Assembly: GCA_964609385.1 (NCBI GenBank)
Contig: CAZSSM010000009.1
Coordinates: 61,288-125,287, forward strand
Reading direction: 5' to 3'
Source: CAZSSM01 sp964609385
Lineage (GTDB): Bacteria; Planctomycetota; Planctomycetia; Isosphaerales; Isosphaeraceae
DNA: 64,000 bases
The translations under genes and the position numbers were made by a program. Under the pieces are notes generated by a model. It was not told the DNA's origin. It saw only the letters and a list, made by a program, of their open reading frames with translations, and searched no databases. Position 1 is the first letter of the stretch. The number at the start of each line of letters is the position of its first letter. Below, piece by piece: positions 46,800 to 54,957 of the stretch.

Positions 46800-47276
46800 G
46801 GAAGAAATACCCACTCGATGATATCAAAACCTCCGTGCGAAAACGCACTCCAGCAGTCCCTTGCCGTGAGCGTGTGGCGATCGCTGTCGACTTGGATCGA
46901 CGTCGGCAACTGATCAACACGATAACCGCAGACCGATCGGGTCTGCAAGCATCCGCTCAGCCAAGTTGATTCCAGCCCACTCTCGTGTTGAGGGAGCGGG
47001 TTTTCGTGTTTGGAGTCGATGGGGATCATAGGGCTCTGCGGAACGATCGGGCGGGACGACTTCGCGTCGTGCGGGCTTGCAACCGGATTCGTCGCCGACT
47101 AGGGTGGAGTTCATAGACCGCGGCGCGACATCTCTCCATGAGGATGCTTCAGCCGCGGTCAATTTTTTCCCGGTCCCATGTCCCATTGTCCCTCCGATAA
47201 CGGGGCGGTGCCTCGCGACGCGCGGGCGTACCGCGAGACCGGTCCATCCCCACGGCTGTGGCGAAGGAGTCCCACC
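46800..47276. other. Divergent intergenic region, 477 bp
   Basis: This lies between parA (-) and greA (+) and should contain both promoters. Short open frames here lack coding signs. Nothing else was recognised. Confidence 0.5.
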
Positions 47277-47756
47277 ATGTCCGACCGCGTCCCTATGTCT
47301 CAGTCCGGCTATGAGAAGATCAAGGCGCAGCTCGACGACCTCAAGGACGTCCAGCTCCCGGAGGTCAATCGACGCCTGGCCGAGGCGCGGGCCGAAGGCG
47401 ACCTCAAGGAGAACGCCGAATATCACGACTGTCGCGAGAAGCAGGGCCACCTCCAGGCCCGGATTAACGAACTCGAGTACAAACTCAGCCGCGCCTTCAT
47501 CGTCGACCCGGCCAATATCACCACCGACAAGGTCGTCTTCGGCACTAAGGTCAAGGTGTATAACGAGACCTTCGAGGAGGAGGAGGAATACTCGCTGGTC
47601 GGCCCCGGCCAGGAAGACTATGACGAGAATAAGATCCTGACCTCCAGCCCGATCGGCCAGGCACTCATCGGCAAGGCGGTCGGCGAGACCGCCGAGGCGG
47701 CCATCCCCTCCGGAACGATGCGTATGAAGGTCCTGGACATCGATCTGGCCGAGTGA
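47277..47756 (+). CDS. greA: Transcription elongation factor GreA
   Basis: The protein has 159 residues, the normal GreA length, from an ATG behind GAAGGAG. The N-terminal antiparallel coiled coil (~residues 8-78) carries the GreA signature EARAEGDLKENAEYHDCREK; its acidic tip reaches the RNA polymerase active site and induces cleavage of backtracked RNA. The C-terminal FKBP-like domain has GTKVKVYNETFEEEEEYSLV and ends in SPIGQALIGKAVGETAEAAI. The protein works on stalled elongation complexes in the cytoplasm. Confidence 0.95.
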   Translation: MSDRVPMSQSGYEKIKAQLDDLKDVQLPEVNRRLAEARAEGDLKENAEYHDCREKQGHLQARINELEYKLSRAFIVDPANITTDKVVFGTKVKVYNETFEEEEEYSLVGPGQEDYDENKILTSSPIGQALIGKAVGETAEAAIPSGTMRMKVLDIDLAE

Positions 47757-47790
47757 CCCGACTTGGTCGTGAACCGCGCGATGCGGTCGA

Positions 47791-48603
47791 TCAACCGCGA
47801 GGTCCACGCTGAGGACCCAGACCCGCCGCAACCGGCAGCCATGACGACCAGAGCGGTTCGGGCGGTTCGCAGCGGATGACGAGTTCATCGCCGCGCGTCG
47901 GGTGTCGACAGGCGATCTCAAAGGCATGTAGAGCGATCGCCGAATCCGGGGCGTCGAAGGGCCGCGACGCTCCATAGGTGTGATCGCCCAAAATCGATAA
48001 TGACCGATGCGACGCTTGGACCCGAATCTGGTGCGTCCGGCCGGTCTCGGGACGCAGCGTCAACCAGGCCAACGGTTCGATGGCCGAGTTGCCGTTTGAA
48101 TCGACATCGCCTTGGCCGCGTGGCACGGTGATCGGCCGCGCAGCAAGCAACTGTGTCCGGGCTTCGCGCGCCCCAGTGGTATCCGGATCAACGATCTGGA
48201 CCCGGCCGGTCCGATCGGTCGAGTCGGTGATCCAATCGTGCCAGAGTTCTGGGAAAACCGTTTGGGAGAGCCTCGACTCGGGGTCGCTCACCAGGGCCCA
48301 ATATGTCTTGCGGACCGACCGTTCGGCGAACTGCTGCGAGAGCCGGCGCGTGGCCCTCGGAGTCTTGCCCCAGAGGACGACCCCGCTGACCGGCGCATCG
48401 AGCCGATGGACCAACCCGAGCGGGTCTGAGCGTCGCTCGGCGTTTCCATGGGGGACTTTGGTACGTTCCTGCTGAAGCCGCTTGGAGAGACTGTCCCGCG
48501 TACGGTCGGCAGCGACCGTCGGGATCCCTGGAGGCTTGGCCACCGCGACCAGATGGGCATCCTCATATAGGATGGTCACGGGGCCGTTCGTCTCGGGCGT
48601 CAA
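47791..48603 (-). CDS. RluA-family RNA pseudouridine synthase
   Basis: About 270 residues. There is no in-frame ATG near the conserved start; TTG at 48603 or GTG at 48578 are the best candidates, with weak ribosome binding sites. Family motifs are ILYEDAHLVAVAKPPGIPTV, the catalytic-Asp motif GLVHRLDAPVSGVVLWGKTP, KTYWALVSDP and LTLRPETGRTHQIRVQASHR, then LGDHTYGA. The Asp in HRLD is the nucleophile for uridine isomerisation in rRNA or tRNA. The RNA target cannot be assigned. It converges with greA. Confidence 0.88.
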   Translation of the reverse strand: MTPETNGPVTILYEDAHLVAVAKPPGIPTVAADRTRDSLSKRLQQERTKVPHGNAERRSDPLGLVHRLDAPVSGVVLWGKTPRATRRLSQQFAERSVRKTYWALVSDPESRLSQTVFPELWHDWITDSTDRTGRVQIVDPDTTGAREARTQLLAARPITVPRGQGDVDSNGNSAIEPLAWLTLRPETGRTHQIRVQASHRSLSILGDHTYGASRPFDAPDSAIALHAFEIACRHPTRGDELVIRCEPPEPLWSSWLPVAAGLGPQRGPRG

Positions 48604-48695
48604 TGGGAATCGTCCCAGATCTCGAGGGGATTGCTGGGACCGCGAGGATCGTCGCGGGTCCCGGTTCCATGGCAATGGGGCCGACGAGCGACGGC

Positions 48696-49037
48696 TCAGA
48701 AACCGCCATGGCTCGAGTGGGGCGTTGAGGTCTGATAAGGCAGCGTATCCGAGCCGCCCATGCCGGAGCCCATCGAGCCGCCACCGAAACCGCTGTAATT
48801 GGTGCTGGTCGGGGCGCCGTTGGAAAAGGTCGAGCTGCCGTTGACGTCTGGACCACCGAAGGTCGAGCTGGCCGAACCCCCCGGCACTTGCGGGAAGCCG
48901 TAGCCTTTGGACTGGAAGATGCTCGGCGACACATTGGTCTCGGCCTGTCGGCAGCCCAGGCCGGCGATCGTGACGATCGACGCCACAATCAGAATGGCTG
49001 CCCCGGTCATCCAGGTCGGATAGGTCTGGCGCTTCAT
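48696..49037 (-). CDS. Small Gly/Ser-rich lipoprotein
   Basis: The protein has 113 residues from an ATG preceded by GGAGG (seven bases). The signal sequence MTGAAILIVASIVTIAGLGC has a good lipobox (AGLGC) with the Cys at residue 29. The mature part is low-complexity: Gly, Ser, Thr and Pro with repeated SSTF/GG units, ending HSSHGGF. The composition resembles small planctomycete envelope lipoproteins of unknown function. The longer open frame upstream is non-coding. It lies between the sod gene and the pseudouridine synthase gene on the same strand. Confidence 0.78.
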   Translation of the reverse strand: MKRQTYPTWMTGAAILIVASIVTIAGLGCRQAETNVSPSIFQSKGYGFPQVPGGSASSTFGGPDVNGSSTFSNGAPTSTNYSGFGGGSMGSGMGGSDTLPYQTSTPHSSHGGF

Positions 49038-49062
49038 CAGAACCTCCGTGGCCCGAAGTATG

Positions 49063-49090
49063 CGAGTCGTCCCATCCATGGGACGACTCG
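49063..49090 (-). promoter_or_regulatory. Stem-loop in the leader of the lipoprotein gene
   Basis: A perfect 12-bp inverted repeat (49063-49074 and 49079-49090) with a 4-nt loop ends 25 bp upstream of the lipoprotein start. On the minus strand no U-tract follows, so it is not a typical terminator for sod. It could be an mRNA leader structure, an operator or a processing site. Confidence 0.45.
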
Positions 49091-49225
49091 GGGGACACGT
49101 CCCGGACCGCGCTCTGACGGGCCCCCAGGGGCGGCATGCTAGTGGCCCGCCGGGGCGCGTCAAGGGATCTCTCCGGCGACGATCGATCCGGATCGAACGA
49201 GTGATCGAACAGCCGACGGGGCAGA

Positions 49226-49843
49226 TCAGCCCTTGGCTGCCTGATACCGACGATCGACCTCGGCCCAGTTGACGGTGTTCCACCAGGCATCGATGTATTC
49301 GGGCCGTCGGTTCTGATACTTCAGGTAGTAGGAGTGCTCCCAGACGTCGAGGCCGAGGATCGGCGTCTCGCCCTCCATCAAGGGGCTGTCCTGGTTGGGT
49401 GTCGAGGTGACCTTCAAGGCGCCGCCTTTGCCGACGACCAGCCAGGCCCAGCCGGATCCGAACCGGGTCGTGGCGGCGGCCTTAAAGGAATCCTTGAAGG
49501 CATCGAAGCCACCCAGTTCCGAGGTGATCGCCGCACCAACCGCGCCGGTCGGCTCGCCGCCGGCGTTGGGCGCCATGATCTGCCAGAAGAGCGAGTGATT
49601 GGCGTGACCACCGCCGTTGTTCCGGACCGCTGTGCGGATCGCCTCTGGCAGCGCATCGATGTTGGCGATCAGATCTTCGATCGTCTTGCCTTGATGGTCC
49701 GGCTGGTCCTTCAAAGCCCCGTTGAGCTTGTCGATGTAGGCTTGGTGATGCTTGCCGTGATGGATCTGCATCGTCTGCGTATCGATGTGGGGCTCGAGGG
49801 CGCCATGGTCATAAGGGAGCGGGGGCAGGGTATATTCGGACAC
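49226..49843 (-). CDS. sodA: Superoxide dismutase, Mn-type
   Basis: The protein has 205 residues from the GTG at 49843, seven bases after AAAGGAG; the ATG six codons earlier overlaps that ribosome binding site and is less likely. Metal-ligand motifs are MQIHHGKHHQAYI, NNGGGHANHSLFW and LDVWEHSYYLKYQNRRPEYI. The NQDSPLMEG segment carries Gln at the metal-tuning site, and GGGH has Gly at its partner position; that combination is typical of Mn rather than Fe enzymes. It dismutates superoxide to O2 and H2O2. No export signal is present, so it is cytoplasmic. Confidence 0.95.
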   Translation of the reverse strand: MSEYTLPPLPYDHGALEPHIDTQTMQIHHGKHHQAYIDKLNGALKDQPDHQGKTIEDLIANIDALPEAIRTAVRNNGGGHANHSLFWQIMAPNAGGEPTGAVGAAITSELGGFDAFKDSFKAAATTRFGSGWAWLVVGKGGALKVTSTPNQDSPLMEGETPILGLDVWEHSYYLKYQNRRPEYIDAWWNTVNWAEVDRRYQAAKG

Positions 49844-50081
49844 GGGCGGGCTCCTTTGCATGGTCGCAAGGGATGGGGAGCAACATGGGTCGATCGAGCA
49901 AATCCCCGAACGACCCGGTCCTTCGTCGCCAAGAGGGACACCGGACGCGCCGTGATCGGGTCACGGGTCCGGCGGCGATTCGACGCGAAACCATCCTTCT
50001 TGTAGGATTTCGCCCCGCCTCAGACAACGGACCGCCCGACCCGCGATCCCGGCCGAGCCGTCCGCCAAACTCGTCGGTCGA

Positions 50082-51551
50082 TCAGAACCGACCCAACGGC
50101 CCCCGCATCCAAGGGGCCGAACCGATCGATGGCCGGTTCCGAAGCGTCCAGGGGTTGAAGAATGCCCCGGCCGGACCGGAAGGTGTCGATGGGACGGTCG
50201 GTTGAGCCGGCGATCCGACCGACGCTCCCGCATTCGAGGCCCCTTGGGACATCCACGCGAAGAGCCGCGCGTTCGGCAACCCCGACCCGCCCGAAGAGTC
50301 CGTGACCGGAATAGGCGATCGACCGAACATCGACGACCGTGCGAACAGGAACGGGTTTCGGCTCCCGAGGAACGGTCGCGCGTTGTTGAAGTTGGGCCAT
50401 GTCGAAACGACGGGGGCTGGGCTGGTCGGTGTCTGAGTCGGCGGGACCGGCCCCGGTGTCGAGGGTGTCGGGGTCGGTCGAATCGGCGACGGCGGATCGA
50501 TCGGCGCAGGCAGATCGGCCTGGATCGCGACGTGGTAGCTTCCGATGTCGAAGACGTCGCCGGTCGCGCCCGAGACGGCCAGTCGAATCGATCCATCGAT
50601 GTCATCGAAAACCTCGACCAGCGTATTGCCCCAGGCGTCGGGGTCGCTGAACGATCCGACCGGCACCCCCGACGGATCCAGGACCGTCAGCTTCGGGCTC
50701 AGCATGCTCTGCCCCTCCGCGCTGACGGTGACGCGGACGTCGGACCCGGTCGGCAGATCGAGTTGCAGATAGTCGGCCTCGCCGGGCTGGGTCAAGTCGA
50801 GGTCGATTCGAGCGGCTCCACCATCGTCTAAGTCTTCCAAGTCGATCGCGATCGGTCGTTGGGCGTCGATCCCCTCGCCCCGCACGTTGAACGCGTCGGG
50901 CTGTCGCGGACCGTATAGCGATTGGATCGCCCCGACGTCCTGGGCAGTGAGCCCGTCTCGGACGCCACCGTAGACCCTCGACATCACCGCGCTGATGTCA
51001 TCCACGTCCCGGAGGCCGAGCGTATGACCGAACTCATGAAGGATCAACGAATAGAGGTCGATTCCCGACTGACCTTGGAATTCGAATTGGGTGTTGATCT
51101 GGATGTCACCCGAGATCGTCCAGCCGCCCGGAGGAGGCAAGGCTCCCAAGGCCAAGATGTTCGACTGCGTCTCGGGGAAGAGATATCCGCCAATTCGGAT
51201 GTCGCCGAATCGGGAATCGCCTTGAGGTCGGCCCGGCACATCGAGAGCGTAACGGCCATCCTCCTCAACGAAGATGAAGTCGAGCGGGACCGCAGTCGCC
51301 CAGGTCTGAAGGGCGCGGGCGACCTCTTGGGTCCAGTGGTCGCGGCCAAGCTGCCCGTCGAGCACGGCGTTCAGGTTGTTGGTTCCGTGCGACCAGAAGG
51401 CGCCGTCCTCAGCGATGCTCCAGGTGATCGTCGGGGAGTCCCAGACGTGTGTCGCCAAGAGCAAACGCGCGTCGAGCAACTCGAGGACAGGCGCGAGTCG
51501 GGTCCTCGCGAGGTGACTTCGGCGCGCACGCCGATCGGACAGATGCGCCAC
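50082..51551 (-). CDS. LEPR-XLL-like secreted matrixin metalloprotease
   Basis: The protein has 489 residues from the GTG at 51551, six bases after GAAGGAG. The basic N-terminus contains LDARLLL (~26-32), a divergent LEPR-XLL motif. The catalytic domain (~35-210) has the metzincin zinc site HEFGHTLGLRD at ~172-182 and the Met-turn AVMSRVYGG, as in matrixins. Residues ~220-355 form a PPC-like (bacterial pre-peptidase C-terminal) beta domain (ADYLQLDLPTGSDVRVTVSA). A Pro/Thr linker and an Arg/Phe/Pro-rich tail ending in RGPLGRF follow. It probably cleaves extracellular proteins. Confidence 0.9.
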   Translation of the reverse strand: MAHLSDRRARRSHLARTRLAPVLELLDARLLLATHVWDSPTITWSIAEDGAFWSHGTNNLNAVLDGQLGRDHWTQEVARALQTWATAVPLDFIFVEEDGRYALDVPGRPQGDSRFGDIRIGGYLFPETQSNILALGALPPPGGWTISGDIQINTQFEFQGQSGIDLYSLILHEFGHTLGLRDVDDISAVMSRVYGGVRDGLTAQDVGAIQSLYGPRQPDAFNVRGEGIDAQRPIAIDLEDLDDGGAARIDLDLTQPGEADYLQLDLPTGSDVRVTVSAEGQSMLSPKLTVLDPSGVPVGSFSDPDAWGNTLVEVFDDIDGSIRLAVSGATGDVFDIGSYHVAIQADLPAPIDPPSPIRPTPTPSTPGPVPPTQTPTSPAPVVSTWPNFNNARPFLGSRNPFLFARSSMFGRSPIPVTDSSGGSGLPNARLFAWMSQGASNAGASVGSPAQPTVPSTPSGPAGAFFNPWTLRNRPSIGSAPWMRGPLGRF

Positions 51552-51810
51552 GACACGCTCCTTCGGGGCAATCTCAAGGGATGAGGAATCTCGGAGTGAT
51601 CGATCGTCGACGCGGGTCGGGACGGCCCATGAAATGGGGTGCACCCCGGCGTCACGTTGCTCAAACTTTAGCGGAAACTCGCGAAGATTCGGGCCGAGTT
51701 CCGATCGGACAGAGGGGCGACGTCGCTAAGTCCGTTGCGACCGCGAGAACCAGGTCGACCTCCGAGCGACCCACGCTGAAGTCTCCTGGGGACCATCATC
51801 CAGGTTATGC

Positions 51811-52498
51811 TCACTCTTCGATCGCTTCGTTGACATCGCGCAAGGTTTCGCGCAGGAAGCGCCGAGACGAGCCGATCCAGGCGATCTGATTCTCGGTCCG
51901 AGCCGCTTTAAAGAATCGGCGGGCGTCCACGGATCGGAATCCTGCGAAGGCGCGACTTGTGGGCTGCTCTGAGTCGTTCTGATCGGGCTGGTGACCGAGA
52001 AGCCGGACCGAATCCGGACAATAACCCAGATCTCGGGGATCCCCCAAGACAGCGTCGATCGGGATTCGGTCGATCGATCGATGAGTCATATCGGCTTCGA
52101 CGACGAGGTCGAGCGGCGGGTCCTGGCCCGATCCCAAGGTGAGGCGATCCTTCCCGCGCACCCGCGAAGCGTTGACCCCGAAGTAGCAAACCCGATCGGG
52201 CTCGACCCCCTGCTCCAAATCGGCTCGCTGAAACGTCACGTCGAGTCCACGGCACGCTTCGATATTCAACTCTTCGGCGAGGATCTGGAGATGACCCCGA
52301 GATCCTCCAACACGAAGGCGTGGCCCTAGAGCGGCGACACGAGTTCCATCCTTCCACGATCGTAGCTGACCCGGATCTTCTGCCCTTCAACGATCCGGAG
52401 TATCGCCTGGTAGTCGGCCCAACTCACATGTTCGAAGAGGAGTGGCAGCCGCATGCCTAGGCTTGTGCCGTCGCAGTCGTTCCGGTGATGGTCGCCAT
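51811..52498 (-). pseudogene. Uma2-family (DUF820) endonuclease pseudogene
   Basis: The expected start is the ATG at 52498, behind GAGGAGGAG. It reads MATITGTTATAQA and stops. The reading then shifts frame to FEHVSWADYQAILRIVEGQK and RVSYDRGRMELVSPL, the usual Uma2 N-terminus, and stops again. After a gap, ILAEELNIEACRGLDVTFQR continues with LEQGVEPDRVCYFGVNASRV, DLVVEADMTHRSIDRIPI and the C-terminus to the stop at 51811. The family fold is PD-(D/E)XK-like; the ExD/ExK region is present in DLVVEAD. At least one frameshift and one deletion between the blocks inactivate the gene. Uma2 genes are abundant in planctomycetes and cyanobacteria, with unknown function. Confidence 0.75.
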
Positions 52499-52682
52499 GG
52501 TCTCCTCCTCGATCATGGTCGGTTTGATAGGGTAAGCATCGCTTCGAATGGCCATGAACAAGCGCCGGACCGGATAATGTCGTCGACGATTCTATGATTC
52601 CGAGTCGATGGTTGGCGGGCAAGGCGTTCTCGTTGAGGCGCCCACACTCGAGAAACGAACTGTTCTGGGAAGGATTGGACGC

Positions 52683-52961
52683 TTGGACACCGAGGGCGTG
52701 GTGATCGATGGTCTTGGCTGGTTCGGAATGGTTCTGATCCTGGCGGCCTACCTGATGTTGACGACGGATCGCCTGTCGAGCCGATCGCGGATCTATCAAG
52801 GGCTCAATGGGTTTGGCTCGATCTTCGTCGGACTCAACGCGGTCTATCGCGGAGCACTCCCTTCGTTCGCCTTGAACGCGGTCTGGCTCTTGATCGCTAT
52901 CTACGGCCTGATCGCACTGAAGCCCGAATCATCGAAAGGCGAATCGCAACACTTGAGTTGA
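52683..52961 (+). CDS. Small membrane protein of the CBU_0592 type
   Basis: About 92 residues from a TTG at 52683 behind GGAAGG; GTGs at 52698 and 52701, or an ATG at 52608 giving 117 residues, are alternatives. Three hydrophobic segments are visible (LGWFGMVLILAAYLML, GFGSIFVGLNAVYRGAL and FALNAVWLLIAIYGLIAL). The pattern TDRLSSRSRIYQGLNGFGSI matches the small CBU_0592-like membrane proteins of unknown function. The gene stands alone on the plus strand at the edge of the decayed stretch. Confidence 0.75.
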   Translation: MDTEGVVIDGLGWFGMVLILAAYLMLTTDRLSSRSRIYQGLNGFGSIFVGLNAVYRGALPSFALNAVWLLIAIYGLIALKPESSKGESQHLS

Positions 52962-53293
52962 TCTCGGACTGGTTCCCACAAAGAGAAGCCTACAATAGTG
53001 TAATGCTTCTAACTCCTTCCGTAACCGATGCCTGGGTACGACCCAGTACTACAGTGGCGCTTTAGGTTTTGGTCGGCTGGGGGTTTCCTCATCATCAGGA
53101 CTTCCCATTCATGAGCATAGGAAATTTAATCACCAACATTTGTTCAGGAAGCAACTGCTGTTATAAAAATAACGCATTCGCCTGTTGAACAAAATTACTG
53201 ATTCGGTGGGGTTTTGCCGATTGCATTGGCCTCCCAGTTACTGGGTTTGCCATAGACAGCCGCGTCACGTGGAAAGGGCACGCGGATCTTATA
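52962..53293. other. AT-rich intergenic region, 332 bp
   Basis: Base composition drops clearly compared with the neighbouring genes (runs such as ggaaatttaatcacc and tataaaaataacg). No gene, terminator or transposon end was recognised. It adjoins the carboxylesterase pseudogene. Confidence 0.45.
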
Positions 53294-54259
53294 TCAGACC
53301 ATCCAACGCTTTCTTGGTAAAGAGGTGAGGATCTCCCAGGCGGTAGGAACGCAGTGCTCGATCGCGGGATTGCGGCCGTCGAAGGGGACGCCGTCCCACA
53401 CCGAAACCCTCTGCTGCTGGGGATTCCACTGGACCGATGGGGCCGCATCGAAGACGAGCGTCGCACGGTCCTCGGGACAATAGGCGGGCCACTCGGGAAG
53501 GCCTGCATGATTGGGATCGCCGCACTGCGCGAACCGGATCCAGGCGTCCTGAACACGCCAGGAAAGGTCCTTCCGATCCTCGCCCGTGCCCGTGAATAGA
53601 TGGACTCCACTGGCATCCAGATTGTCAAAGACGAACGGCACATCCACTGCATGGGGCGAGCCGAGCCGGCCCTTCAGGACAGGCGTCTTCCAGGCGAAGA
53701 GGTACATGCGGGTAATCGCCACCGAACCGCTCGATGTTGTCGCGGACCCAGCCAAGCGCGGCGATCTGATCGAGCAGGCCGTGGTTGCCACTCGTCGTAT
53801 GCTCCGCCCCACCGACTTCGGACAGGTCGAGAAACCCGAGCGCCCCGAGACGGTAATTGATCGTCACCAGGACGACTTCCTTGCGGGCGAACGCTTTGCC
53901 GTCGTACCAGGGCCAGCGGCTCGAACCGATGACGAAGGCACCCCCGTGGATACAGACCATGACCGGACGACGTTCGCTGTCGGCTGCGGAGGTCCAGACG
54001 TTGAGCGTCAGGCAGTCCTCGTCACCCGGTGCCAGCACTTCGCCCCAGATTCGGTCAAGCGGGTCGGGGTTCTGCGGGGCGGCCGCTGCGAAATCGGTCG
54101 CGTCGCGGGCCCCGGACCAGGCCTCAGGCGGCTCGGGGGCTGGAAGCGGAGCGTTTCGACCGGAGGACGTGCATACGGAACTCCTCGAAAGCAGAAGACC
54201 CCATCCTCGAGGCTCCCGCGGATCGGTCCGCAGGTGGTTTCATCGAAATGGCTTTCCAT
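53294..54259 (-). pseudogene. Type B carboxylesterase pseudogene with internal deletion
   Basis: From the ATG at 54259 (behind GAGGAGG) the reading ETTCGPIRGSLEDGVFCFRG, VPYARPPVETLRFQPP is the standard carboxylesterase N-terminus. A frameshift near 54030 moves to DEDCLTLNVWTSAADSERRP, VMVCIHGGAFVIGSSRWPWY (oxyanion-hole HGG) and FLDLSEVGGAEHTTSGNHG, LLDQIAALGWVRDNIERFGG. There the sequence joins directly, in another frame, to MYLFAWKTPVLKGRLGSPHA, VDVPFVFDNLDASGVHLF and a near-normal C-terminus. The nucleophile motif GESAGG and several hundred codons are missing, and reading frames no longer match. Inactive relic of a type B esterase. Confidence 0.85.
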
Positions 54260-54547
54260 TGAGCGACCTCCTCGTCGTGCAGATAGCCCCTGTGACCAAC
54301 TGCGGATCGTCTTGGTACTGGAGGAGTACGGGACCAAAGATAATTGCTGAACACAGTCCCGATGAAACAGGATCTTCGTGCTCCTCGCTTTATTCACGCT
54401 ACCATAAGCAGTTTCTCGGACTCCTACGTAGTGGCGGCCGTCGCGAACTAAGGAATTACCAGTCGATCCACGGCCTTAGCCGCACCTCTGATTGTGAGCC
54501 GGCTCGCACCCTCGCTCGACTTCCAGAACCAAGGCTTAGACTTAGAG

Positions 54548-54728
54548 AATGAAATCGAGTCATTCTGGAGTTTTGCCAAGCGGCGGTTATCGCGGTTCAA
54601 CGGAGTGGCACGGCACACCTTCGAACTCTATCTAAAGGAAACCGAACTTCAACTTAATCAACGAAGTAAAACTTTTAATGATAAAATTGTTGCGTGACCA
54701 CCTCATCCAGGTCCCCTTAACATCCTAA
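54548..54728 (+). pseudogene. IS1595-like (ISXO2) transposase C-terminal remnant
   Basis: The reading NEIESFWSFAKRRLSRFNGV followed by ARHTFELYLKETELQLNQRS matches the conserved C-terminal end of IS1595/ISXO2-type DDE transposases (the Glu in IESFW is the last acid of the catalytic triad). A +1 shift near 54678 continues the family-like ending IKLLRDHLIQ to a stop at 54728. The N-terminal three quarters of the transposase is absent, and no terminal repeats were found. Confidence 0.72.
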
Positions 54729-54957
54729 ATTCCTTTATTTCCATATAAATCAATACACGATGATTTTCGCTTACAGAATCTACTCTTGATTCAGCCTTCG
54801 CGGATCGCGCTTTTCCTTGCGACCTGGTGCACCCTGATCACCACGTCACCCCTCATGTCATCAGGCTCACCGCTGGCGGTCCGGTCTACTGAGCTTGGGC
54901 GATTGGGAGTAGGTCGGGGAAGGGCTATGATTTTCGAGCCCCTCCATCGATTGTCCC

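Noticed and set aside
49063..49090. Terminator for the sod gene
   Set aside because: The hairpin lacks a U-tract on the minus strand and sits just before the next gene's ribosome binding site; kept as a leader structure instead.
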